Assembly: GCA_022647565.1 (NCBI GenBank)
Contig: JALCLA010000003.1
Span: 186,001 to 250,000, forward strand
Direction: 5' to 3'
Length of the DNA stretch: 64,000 nt
From: Chiayiivirga sp.
GTDB taxonomy: Bacteria; Pseudomonadota; Gammaproteobacteria; Xanthomonadales; Xanthomonadaceae
Shown: piece by piece, positions 12,670 through 20,218 of the stretch
Layout: each line of letters begins with the position of its first letter
Position numbering within the stretch: position 1 is the first letter of the stretch
Notes under the pieces: model-generated
The model's input: only the letters and a program-made list of their open reading frames with translations
The model's database searches: none
Told to the model about the DNA's origin: nothing
Made by a program: the position numbers and the translations under genes

Positions 12670-13921
12670 ATCCGCACCGGCATCGGCACTGCCACGGCGC
12701 TTCCTGCGCGCCAGTCCGCTCTGGGGAGCCGCGGCGGGGCTGATGATCGCCATCGAGGGCGAAGCGCTGTTCGTTTCGCGCTGGGCGCCGCCCACCGTGG
12801 CCCTGGTGCACGTGTTCACCTTGGGTGTGCTGGGTAACGCCATGCTCGGCAGCCTGTCGCAGTTCCTTCCGGTTGTCGCTGGCATCCAGCCGCGCTGGCC
12901 TCGGTTCGGCACAATCTGGCTGCCCGGGGTCTACAACCTCGGGTTGGCGTGCCTTTTGGCGGGCTTGCTGCGTTGGCCCGCCTTGCTTGCGGCGGCCGGC
13001 GCGATGCTTGCGACCTCGATCATCGCCTTTGCCGTGGCTGCCTTGTCCGGTTTGCGTTTCGATGGCATCCAGACCCTGTTGCGAGTCGGGTTGGGCTTGT
13101 CCCTGGGGTTCCTGCTGCTCACGGCAGCGCTCGGCCTGGTGCTGGCGTTGACCCTGGCGGGATACCTCACGCTTCCGCTGCTGGAAGTGACCGATCTGCA
13201 CGCGATGCTCGGATTGCTCGGCGCCACCGTCTTGCTCATCGGTTGTGTCGGCAGCGTGGTGATGCCGATGTTCCAGGGAACCGCACCGATCTCGTTCCGA
13301 ACCCTTGCGTCCTGGATCTGCTTGCTGGTGCTGGCCTTGGCAGCGGCGCTGTTCTCTCGCGTGCTCCTGCCGGGCAGCGCCGCGCTATTGCTGACTGCGA
13401 TCCCCGTCGCCGGCTTCGGAGCGTTTGTGCTGTGGGCACAGTGGCGCGCGCCGCGCCGCCGCAACCCGACCCTGATCGGGTTCTGGCGCTTGGGCGCAGT
13501 GTCCTTGCTGGCGTCCGCGTCCGCTGCCGTGATTGCCAGTCTTCGGCCGGGCGTGATGTCCCCGGCATGGCTGGGTACCTGCCTCATCGGCGTGGCCTTG
13601 CCGGCCTTGATGCTGGGGATGCTGCTGGAGATATCGAGCTTTCTGGCCTGGCTCGATCTGCATGCGCGCCGTCCGGGTGCACGTGGACTGCCCAGTGTCG
13701 ACGCGTTGATGCCGGAAAAGCAGAAGCAGCGGCTCTTGAGAGCACACTTCGCCGCAGCCATCGCGCTACTGCTGGCCGTGGCCACGCCGGGAGTCGCCGT
13801 GAATCTGGTGGCCGGGGTCGCTCTCGCCCTGGCCTACGGGTGGACTGCGTTCGAACTGTGCCGGCTCGATGCGCGAGCGCATCGCCACCTCTCATGGACG
13901 GAGGTAGCCCGTGCAACCTGA
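12650..13921 (+). CDS. Multi-pass membrane protein, NnrS-like
   Basis: A 423-residue integral membrane protein with about 12 hydrophobic spans. Two conserved-looking histidine segments stand out: VHVFTLGVLGNAMLGSL followed by QFLPVVAG (near residue 45), and DLHAMLGLLGATVLL followed by VVMPMFQG (near 180). These resemble the NnrS/haem-copper-related permeases found with DUF2249 and denitrification genes. The substrate is unknown. ATG 12650 lies inside the end of the DUF2249 gene, and the stop overlaps the next start, so the three genes form one tightly packed operon behind the FNR-type box. Confidence 0.65.
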   Translation: MASLAIESAPASALPRRFLRASPLWGAAAGLMIAIEGEALFVSRWAPPTVALVHVFTLGVLGNAMLGSLSQFLPVVAGIQPRWPRFGTIWLPGVYNLGLACLLAGLLRWPALLAAAGAMLATSIIAFAVAALSGLRFDGIQTLLRVGLGLSLGFLLLTAALGLVLALTLAGYLTLPLLEVTDLHAMLGLLGATVLLIGCVGSVVMPMFQGTAPISFRTLASWICLLVLALAAALFSRVLLPGSAALLLTAIPVAGFGAFVLWAQWRAPRRRNPTLIGFWRLGAVSLLASASAAVIASLRPGVMSPAWLGTCLIGVALPALMLGMLLEISSFLAWLDLHARRPGARGLPSVDALMPEKQKQRLLRAHFAAAIALLLAVATPGVAVNLVAGVALALAYGWTAFELCRLDARAHRHLSWTEVARAT

Positions 13922-14819
13922 GGTTGCGGCAGGCCGGCTGTCCGGCGTGCGTCGCATGATCGATGTCGTCGATGCCGGGCTACTGACCTTGCTCGCCACA
14001 CGCCGCCGATTGGTATTGGCCGTCGCCGACCTCAAGCGCGCCGCGGGCCGGGAAGGCCGTGATCCGGGTAGAGAGCAACAGGTCCATTCGCGCGCGAGAC
14101 GGCTCGCGCTGCAGCTCGGCTTGCCTGCAGCCAGCAGCGAGCGCTTCGTGAGCCTGTTGATCGAGGAGGCCTGCCTGCAGCAGCAACTCGACCCGGCCGG
14201 GACCGAGTCGACTCGCCCGGCAGCTGATCTGGATCAGGGCAGGGCCGGGCCGGTCAAGCCCATGATCGGTGCCATCATGCCTCCCGCCAACGCTCCGACC
14301 GATCCGAACCGCCGCGCGCAGTCCTGGCTGCGCCTGGTTCCGCCACCGGCGCGGCTGGCTCCCGCGCTTCGATTGCTTCCGGACGCGATCCAGGCACGCT
14401 TGCTGGAGGCGATCCTGCGCCGCGCCTTGTCTATCCCTGTGGCCGCTGGTGCGCTCGAACCGCTGCTGGGGCGCCGCGTCGGCATCGAAGTCACCGATCT
14501 CGGGCTGCGCTGGATCGTGACGGTGGATCATGCCGGCCTGCATGTTTGTGGCACGGACGGCAGTGCCGAGGCCACCGTGCGCGGCAGCACTACCGATCTG
14601 CTGCTGTTGGCCAGTCGTCGCGATGACGCCGACACGCTTTTCTTCCAGCGCCGCCTGGTATTGACCGGCGACACCGAGCTCGGCCTCACCGCGCGCAATC
14701 TCCTCGACCAGTTGCCATGGGAAGACGTGCCACTGGGGCTGCGCATTGCACTGCATCGGTGTGCCGGGCTCGCCGTGGCGGCGCGGCGAGCCTACCGCGG
14801 CGACGCCCTTCAACACTGA
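13911..14819 (+). CDS. Chorismate mutase-UbiT (SCP2) fusion protein
   Basis: 302 residues from GTG 13911, which has a strong GGAGG site seven bases before it. Residues 1-95 match an AroQ-type chorismate mutase: Arg14/15, Arg32, Lys42, Asp51, Arg54, Glu55 and a late Gln correspond to the catalytic set, though the Ser equivalent is Ala. After a Pro/Ala-rich linker (about 95-125), residues 125-302 match UbiT, the SCP2-fold lipid-binding factor of oxygen-independent ubiquinone synthesis (DTLFFQRRLVLTGDTELGL). In E. coli UbiT is a separate protein of about 174 aa. An FNR-type box lies in the linker DNA, and in-frame ATGs at 14262 and 14277 could yield UbiT alone (about 180 aa). Confidence 0.85.
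   Translation: MQPEVAAGRLSGVRRMIDVVDAGLLTLLATRRRLVLAVADLKRAAGREGRDPGREQQVHSRARRLALQLGLPAASSERFVSLLIEEACLQQQLDPAGTESTRPAADLDQGRAGPVKPMIGAIMPPANAPTDPNRRAQSWLRLVPPPARLAPALRLLPDAIQARLLEAILRRALSIPVAAGALEPLLGRRVGIEVTDLGLRWIVTVDHAGLHVCGTDGSAEATVRGSTTDLLLLASRRDDADTLFFQRRLVLTGDTELGLTARNLLDQLPWEDVPLGLRIALHRCAGLAVAARRAYRGDALQH
14224..14237 (+). promoter_or_regulatory. FNR/ANR-type box inside the coding linker
   Basis: CTGATCTGGATCAG has symmetric half-sites CTGAT/ATCAG, one base per half from the FNR consensus. CATGAT (14261-14266), a 4/6 match to a -10 box, is centred 33 bases from the box centre. Transcription would start near 14272, just before ATG 14277. That would give a separate UbiT message under oxygen control. 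It lies inside an open reading frame, so chance similarity must be considered. Confidence 0.55.
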
Positions 14820-14840
14820 TTTCCACCGGGACAGGATCGC

Positions 14841-14854
14841 TTGCTCCAGATCAA
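14841..14854 (+). promoter_or_regulatory. FNR/ANR-type box upstream of the deo operon
   Basis: TTGCTCCAGATCAA differs from TTGAT-N4-ATCAA at one position. Its centre is 65 bases before the deoC GTG start, so class II activation would leave a leader of about 24 bases. The -10 region (TCTAGG near 14876-14881) is poor, as expected for an activator-dependent promoter. Confidence 0.65.
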
Positions 14855-14912
14855 GGACGCCCGTCCCGGCACCCGTCTAGGCTGGCACCAGGCCCAGTAC
14901 GGAGAGCATCCC

Positions 14913-15665
14913 GTGTCAGAGAACCACCCAGGCCAACACGCCCTGGCCCAGCGCCTGTTGCCCTTGCTCGATCTCACCAGCCTTGGCGAAGACGACACGC
15001 CAGCGCAGATCGAAGCCCTGTGCGCCTCGGCCCGCACGCGCTGGGGTTCGCCAGCAGCGATCTGCGTCTATCCCGAGCACGTGAGCACCGTGTCACGCGC
15101 CTTGCGCGGAACCGCCATCGCTATCGCCAGCGTGGTCAACTTTCCCGATGGCGGCGAGGACAGCGGGCGCGTCTCGCGCGAGACACGCCGCGCCCTGGCG
15201 GCAGGCGCCAACGAGATCGACCTGGTGTTCCCGTATCGCGCCTTCCTGCGCGGCGACGAGGCAGTCGCCGAGCGCGTGGTCGCGGCGTGTCGGGATGCCT
15301 GCGGGGAGAATGTCCGCCTCAAGCTCATCCTCGAGACCGGCGTGCTGGTGGAAGCGGGCGCGATACGAGCCGCGAGCCGGCTCGGCATTGCCCTGGGTGT
15401 GGACTTCCTGAAGACCTCGACCGGCAAGGTTCCGATCAACGCGACGCCCGAGGCTGCCACCGTAATGCTGGACGCCATCGCGGAAGCCGGCGGTCGCTGC
15501 GGCTTCAAGGCGGCCGGAGGTATCCGCCGAATCGATGACGCGAGCGGCTATCTGGAAATCGCACGGTCGCGCCTCGGCGACGACTGGATCCATCCCGCGC
15601 ACTTCCGTATCGGTGCCAGTACCCTGTTTACCGCGCTGCACGACACCCTGGCGCTGCCCGCGTGA
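14913..15665 (+). CDS. deoC: Deoxyribose-phosphate aldolase
   Basis: Cleaves 2-deoxyribose 5-phosphate to glyceraldehyde 3-phosphate and acetaldehyde, the last step of deoxynucleoside breakdown. The GTG at 14913 (GGAGA site eight bases upstream) gives 250 aa; the open frame extends further but has no similarity there. The Schiff-base lysine is in VDFLKTSTGK, the proton-relay lysine in GFKAAGGI, and the Asp in NEIDLVFPY. The stop overlaps the deoA start (GTGA). It is the first gene of deoC-deoA-deoB-deoD, preceded by an FNR-type box. Confidence 0.94.
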   Translation: MSENHPGQHALAQRLLPLLDLTSLGEDDTPAQIEALCASARTRWGSPAAICVYPEHVSTVSRALRGTAIAIASVVNFPDGGEDSGRVSRETRRALAAGANEIDLVFPYRAFLRGDEAVAERVVAACRDACGENVRLKLILETGVLVEAGAIRAASRLGIALGVDFLKTSTGKVPINATPEAATVMLDAIAEAGGRCGFKAAGGIRRIDDASGYLEIARSRLGDDWIHPAHFRIGASTLFTALHDTLALPA

Positions 15666-16999
15666 ACGTTGCATCGCCGGCATCGCTGATCGGACGCAAG
15701 CGCACTGGCGAACATCTCACACCAGCGCAGCTCGCCGCCGTTGCGAACGGCATCGGCAACGGCCAGTGGAGCGAAGGACAGGTGGCCGCTTTCGCAATGG
15801 CCGTGGCCTGGCGCGGCATGGGCGCGGACGAATGCCGCGCCTTCACCCTGGCCTTGCGTGACTCGGGTCGGCAGCTGCGGTGGTCACACTTGCCAGGCCC
15901 GGTGCTCGACAAGCACTCCACCGGTGGCGTGGGGGATGGCGTCAGCCTGGTCCTTGCCCCGTTGGTGGCCGCGTGTGGTGGCTTCGTGCCGATGATTTCT
16001 GGGCGTGGACTCGGCCACACCGGCGGCACGCTCGACAAGCTGGAAAGTATTCCGGGCTACCACGTGAACCCCTCGCCCGAACGCTTGCGCCGCGTCGTCA
16101 GCGAAGTGGGCTGTGCCATCGTGGGCCAGAGCGAAGACCTGGTTCCCGCGGATCGCCGCTTGTATGCCATCCGCGATGTGACCGCCACGGTGGATGTGCC
16201 GGACCTGATCGTGGCTTCGATCCTGTCCAAGAAGCTCGCAAGCGGTGCCGAGGCCCTGGTGCTCGACGTCAAGACCGGCAACGGCGCGCAGCTTCCGAGC
16301 CTGAGTGCAGCCTGCGACCTCGCCGACCGCATGCTCGCGGTGGCACAAGGCAGTGGGCTGCGTTTGCGCGTCGCGCTCAGCGACATGCGTCAGGTGCTGG
16401 GCCGCGAGGCGGGCAATGCACTCGAGGTGCAGGCGGCGCTCGACATCCTTTGCGGGCGCTGTCGCACCGGTCGCCTGTTCGAGCTGAGCCTGGCGTTGGC
16501 TGCCGAACTACTGGTGCTGGGCCAACTGGCCATCGACCGACACGACGCCACGCGCCGGCTGACCCGGGCCCTGGCGAGTGGTGCAGCTGCCGAGCGATTT
16601 CAGCGCATGGTCACGGCGCTGGGCGGGCCTTCGGACCTGCTCGAGGGTGCCGCGGCGCATCTGCCCCAGGCACCGGTGCAACGGATGGTGCTCGCCTCCG
16701 CGGATGGATACATCGGCATGATCGACGTGCGTGCCCTGGGCCAGGTCGTGGTGCAACTGGGCGGTGGTCGCAGCCAGGCGGGAGCAAGGATCGATCCGGC
16801 CGTCGGCTTGAGCAACATCGTCGGTCGTGGCGAACGCATGCTGCGGGGGGAGCCGCTCCTGTGCATCCATGCACGAACCGAGGCGGCGGCAGAGCAGGCG
16901 GCGGAACAGGTGCGCGGTGCCTTTGCCCTGGGGGATGTTGCTCCGCCGCCGGATCCGCTGATCCGCTGGTACGCGGCGCCACGCGAGCAGGCTGCGTGA
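15662..16999 (+). CDS. deoA: Thymidine phosphorylase
   Basis: Splits thymidine with phosphate into thymine and 2-deoxyribose 1-phosphate. 445 aa from GTG 15662, overlapping the deoC stop by four bases. The signature DKHSTGGVGDGVSL (phosphate and pyrimidine binding) is intact, followed by ISGRGLGHTGGTLDKLESI. The small alpha-helical domain, the alpha/beta domain and the C-terminal domain are all represented at normal length. Its stop overlaps the deoB start in the same way. Product goes on to DeoB. Confidence 0.95.
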   Translation: MNVASPASLIGRKRTGEHLTPAQLAAVANGIGNGQWSEGQVAAFAMAVAWRGMGADECRAFTLALRDSGRQLRWSHLPGPVLDKHSTGGVGDGVSLVLAPLVAACGGFVPMISGRGLGHTGGTLDKLESIPGYHVNPSPERLRRVVSEVGCAIVGQSEDLVPADRRLYAIRDVTATVDVPDLIVASILSKKLASGAEALVLDVKTGNGAQLPSLSAACDLADRMLAVAQGSGLRLRVALSDMRQVLGREAGNALEVQAALDILCGRCRTGRLFELSLALAAELLVLGQLAIDRHDATRRLTRALASGAAAERFQRMVTALGGPSDLLEGAAAHLPQAPVQRMVLASADGYIGMIDVRALGQVVVQLGGGRSQAGARIDPAVGLSNIVGRGERMLRGEPLLCIHARTEAAAEQAAEQVRGAFALGDVAPPPDPLIRWYAAPREQAA

Positions 17000-18207
17000 G
17001 CCGCGCGATCTGGTTGGTGCTGGATTCGCTCGGCGTGGGTGGCGCGCCTGACGCCGACGCCTACGGTGACCTCGGTGCCGATACCTTCGGGCACATCGCA
17101 TCGGCTTGCGCGAGTGCATCGCGAGGTCCCTTGCGCCTGCCGACCTTGACCCGACTCGGCCTGCCGCAGGCGCATGCCGCCCTGCATGGTGGGCTTGCGC
17201 CAGGATTCCGGTCGCTGCCGGAACCGGAAGCTCGCTGGGGACACGCCATCGAGCGTGCCTGCGGCAAGGACACGCCTTCCGGCCACTGGGAATCGATGGG
17301 CGTCACGCTCGAGCAAGCCTTCGCACGATTCGAACGCGAGACCGGGAGCTTCCCCGAGTCGCTGCTGTCTGCCCTGATCGAACGGGCCGGATTGCCCGGC
17401 CTGTTGGGCAACTGCCATGCCTCGGGCACGGAGATCCTGCAACGGCTCGGCGAACAACATCTGCGCAGCGGCATGCCCATCGTCTACACCTCGGCCGATT
17501 CGGTCTTCCAGATCGCCGCGCACGAAGCGAGCTTCGGGTTGGCGCGACTGTACGAGGTGTGTTCGATTGCACGTGACCTGCTCGCGCCATGGAACATCGC
17601 GCGCGTCATTGCCCGGCCGTTCGTCGGCACCGCCTCGGCCGGCTTCAGCCGCACCGGCAATCGCCACGACTACTCGCTTCCCCCGCCGCGCCCGACGCTT
17701 TTCGACGCGCTCGTGGCCGATGGCGGCGAAGTCTTCGGCATCGGGAAGATTCCCGACATCTTCGCGCAACGCGGCATCTCGCATTCCGTTGCCGCGCATG
17801 GGCATGACGACCTCATGGACGCCACCCTCGACGCGCTCGCCCAGGCCAGGACGCGCAGCTTGATCGCCACCAACTTCGTCGAATTCGACAGCGCATACGG
17901 CCACCGGCGCGATGTCTTCGGCTATGCGCAGGCACTGGAGGCCTTCGACACGCGCCTGCCATCGCTGCTCGACGCAATGCGCGACGATGACCTGTTGTTG
18001 CTGAGCGCCGATCACGGCTGCGATCCGACCTGGCCCGGCAGCGATCACACGCGCGAGTGCGTTCCGGTGCTGGCGTGGTCGCGTTCGCTGGCGCCACGCG
18101 CCGTGGGACGGCGCGACACCTTCGCCGATATCGGGCAAAGCCTTGCCGCGCACCTGGGTGTGTCGGCGCTCGCCGAGGGCCGGAGTTTCCTGGGAGCCGC
18201 CGCATGA
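16996..18207 (+). CDS. deoB: Phosphopentomutase
   Basis: Interconverts (deoxy)ribose 1-phosphate and 5-phosphate, linking nucleoside phosphorylases to DeoC. 403 aa from GTG 16996, overlapping the deoA stop (GTGA). It belongs to the alkaline-phosphatase superfamily with two metals. Visible motifs are VLDSLGVGGAPDA at the N-terminus, the phosphoacceptor loop GKDTPSGHWE (near residue 90) and the C-terminal SADHGCDPTWPGSDHTRE. An open frame extending upstream in this phase is a shadow of deoA. Confidence 0.95.
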   Translation: MSRAIWLVLDSLGVGGAPDADAYGDLGADTFGHIASACASASRGPLRLPTLTRLGLPQAHAALHGGLAPGFRSLPEPEARWGHAIERACGKDTPSGHWESMGVTLEQAFARFERETGSFPESLLSALIERAGLPGLLGNCHASGTEILQRLGEQHLRSGMPIVYTSADSVFQIAAHEASFGLARLYEVCSIARDLLAPWNIARVIARPFVGTASAGFSRTGNRHDYSLPPPRPTLFDALVADGGEVFGIGKIPDIFAQRGISHSVAAHGHDDLMDATLDALAQARTRSLIATNFVEFDSAYGHRRDVFGYAQALEAFDTRLPSLLDAMRDDDLLLLSADHGCDPTWPGSDHTRECVPVLAWSRSLAPRAVGRRDTFADIGQSLAAHLGVSALAEGRSFLGAAA

Positions 18208-18917
18208 GTACGCCACACCTGTCCGCTGTGCCCGGCGACATCGCCGATACGGTGCTGCTTCCCGGCGATCCGCTGCGCGCCCGCCACATCGCCCAGTCCC
18301 TGCTCGAAGACGTGGTGCAGGTGAACGCGCGCCGCAACATGCTTGGCTACTCCGGCCACTATCGAGGACAGCGCGTTTCGGTGATGGGCAGCGGCATGGG
18401 GATTCCTTCCTGCGCGATCTACGCCACCGAGTTGGCACGGGTCCATGCCGTGCGCCGGATCGTGCGCATCGGCACCTGTGGTGGCGTCGGGGATGACGTG
18501 GCCGTGGGTGACTTGCTGCTGGCGCAGGGCGCGAGCACCGATTCGCGCTTCAATCGACTGCAGTTCGGGGGGCATGATCTTGCCGCCTGCGCCGACTTCG
18601 AGCTGCTGGCGAGTGTCGTCCGGCGTGCGCAGGCCGACGGGATCGCCGTGCGCGTCGCCCATCTGTTCAGCACCGACTGCTTCTACGGCGGCGATCCGGA
18701 GCTGGTCGCCCACCTGCGCCGCCACCGCATCGCAGGCGTGGAGATGGAGTCGGCGGGCCTCTATGGCCTGGCGATGCGCGAAGGTGTGGCGGCGCTCTCG
18801 GTGCTCACCGTCAGCGATCACCTGGAGCGCGAGGAACACATGGATGGCGAAGAGCGTGAGTGCGGCCTATCGCGCTCGGCACGCCTCGTCCTGGACGCAC
18901 TGTTCGGCGGCGAATGA
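18204..18917 (+). CDS. deoD: Purine nucleoside phosphorylase, DeoD type
   Basis: Phosphorolysis of purine (deoxy)nucleosides to base and (deoxy)ribose 1-phosphate. 237 aa from ATG 18204, overlapping the deoB stop. Hexameric-family motifs are VLLPGDPLRARHIA, GSGMGIPS, RIGTCGGV, and the nucleoside-binding VEMESAGLYGLA with the catalytic Asp in TVSDHL. It is the last gene of the deo operon, two bases from the convergent cdd stop codon, with no clear terminator between them. Confidence 0.95.
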   Translation: MSTPHLSAVPGDIADTVLLPGDPLRARHIAQSLLEDVVQVNARRNMLGYSGHYRGQRVSVMGSGMGIPSCAIYATELARVHAVRRIVRIGTCGGVGDDVAVGDLLLAQGASTDSRFNRLQFGGHDLAACADFELLASVVRRAQADGIAVRVAHLFSTDCFYGGDPELVAHLRRHRIAGVEMESAGLYGLAMREGVAALSVLTVSDHLEREEHMDGEERECGLSRSARLVLDALFGGE

Positions 18918-18919
18918 CG

Positions 18920-19330
18920 CTAGACGCGAGGCAGGACGAAGCGATAGGGGAGCAGGTCTGCCGCGGCCACCTGGATCCAGCTTCCGTCCGGTGTGAGGAA
19001 CTCGACGCGCGCCTGCGTCCCGCATTCGACCAGGGCCTGGCGACAGGCACCGCAGGGTGACACCGGCAGGGCGATCCCTGCCTGCGAGAACGCCGCGATG
19101 CAGATCGCGGAAAGCTCGAACGCGGAGCCTTCAGCCAGCACCGCGGCGGCGATTGCGGCGCGCTCGGCGCAGCCCCCGATCGGCAAGGCGCCATTCTCCA
19201 CGTTGCAACCGCGATGGATGGTTCCGCGTGCCGAGCGCAGTGCCGCGCCGACGAACAGTCCGGAGTAGGGCGCATACGCCTGCCAGGCGGCAGCGATGGC
19301 GGCGGTACGCAGGTCAGGGAGCGCGGCCAT
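18920..19330 (-). CDS. cdd: Cytidine deaminase
   Basis: Hydrolyses (deoxy)cytidine to (deoxy)uridine, feeding pyrimidine salvage or breakdown. 136 aa, typical of the short tetrameric form. Zinc motifs are CAERAA (CxE) and PCGACRQ (PCxxC), and the substrate loop is GCNVENGAL. The ATG at 19330 lies 17 bases inside the end of ubiV, so cdd should be translated from the ubiUV message. This places it under the FNR-type promoter at 21278 and next to the deo operon with which it cooperates. Confidence 0.93.
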   Translation of the reverse strand: MAALPDLRTAAIAAAWQAYAPYSGLFVGAALRSARGTIHRGCNVENGALPIGGCAERAAIAAAVLAEGSAFELSAICIAAFSQAGIALPVSPCGACRQALVECGTQARVEFLTPDGSWIQVAAADLLPYRFVLPRV

Positions 19331-20216
19331 GGCCAGCCTCGGTTGCAGCGACTGCGGTGAGGCCCGGTTCGCCGTGCCAGTAACCATTGCGTGCACCCCG
19401 GCGTGGCGGTGGCACCGGGCTGGACAGCGCATCACGGAAATGACGCACGATGTCCGACATGCCTTCGGCTTGCGGCGAGAGTCTCAACACATCGATGCCG
19501 GCGGCCCGCAGTTCCGGCAATTCCGGGCCCAGGTCGCAGATCTCATGGCCCTGGACCTGGATGCCATTGATGGTCAGGAACGGCTGGCCTTCGCGCGTGG
19601 CGAGAGGCAAGCCATCGGGATGATCAATGCAGCGGAAGCCGCACTGATCCTTGGGCAAGTCGAGCGCGCGTGCGGTGAAGCAGCGCGCCGAATAGGCCAG
19701 CGGCAGGCGTCCCCAGGCGCTGATCTCGAGCTCGGGCAAGTCGTTTCCCGCATCCCGCGCCTCTTCACACAGGGCGCGCAGCAGGGCGCGGCCTTGTTCC
19801 ACGCCCAGCACCAGTCGCTGCAACCCGTCTTCCTGCAGCAGGCGCAGGGCCCTGTGGTTGTAGACGTTGAGTGTCGGACCACCGACGAAGGGCAAACCAC
19901 GCACCCGGCACAGTTGCACCGCCGACATGTCGTTGGCTTCGAGCAGGAAACGCCCGTTCTCCACCAGGCGACGCAGCGCGCCCAGCTCCGACTCGGCCTC
20001 CAGCAGGGCCAGGCTCGACAGCACGATCTGCTTGCCGCTCCCGGCCAGTTCGGCGGCGAGCGCCAACCAGTCGCCGGTACCCAGCTCGCGCCGTTTGCTG
20101 CACACGGTTTCGCCGAGGTACACGATGTCGAGCGGCCACCCGGCCACGGCCCGATAGAAGGCGAGGGTGAACTCGCGCGGCCAGAAATACTGGATCGGTC
20201 CGAGGCTGAGCTTCAT
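19314..20216 (-). CDS. ubiV: Oxygen-independent ubiquinone hydroxylation protein UbiV
   Basis: Partner of UbiU in the O2-independent hydroxylations of the ubiquinone ring; an iron-sulphur U32-family protein. 300 aa from ATG 20216. The four Cys that bind the 4Fe-4S cluster in E. coli UbiV are matched here: Cys39 in GETVCSKRR, and three in ARCFTARALDLPKDQCGFRC. The end also carries PDGLPLATREG, typical of the family. It starts two bases after the ubiU stop, and its 3' end overlaps cdd. Confidence 0.93.
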   Translation of the reverse strand: MKLSLGPIQYFWPREFTLAFYRAVAGWPLDIVYLGETVCSKRRELGTGDWLALAAELAGSGKQIVLSSLALLEAESELGALRRLVENGRFLLEANDMSAVQLCRVRGLPFVGGPTLNVYNHRALRLLQEDGLQRLVLGVEQGRALLRALCEEARDAGNDLPELEISAWGRLPLAYSARCFTARALDLPKDQCGFRCIDHPDGLPLATREGQPFLTINGIQVQGHEICDLGPELPELRAAGIDVLRLSPQAEGMSDIVRHFRDALSSPVPPPRRGARNGYWHGEPGLTAVAATEAGHGRAP

Positions 20217-20218
20217 CG

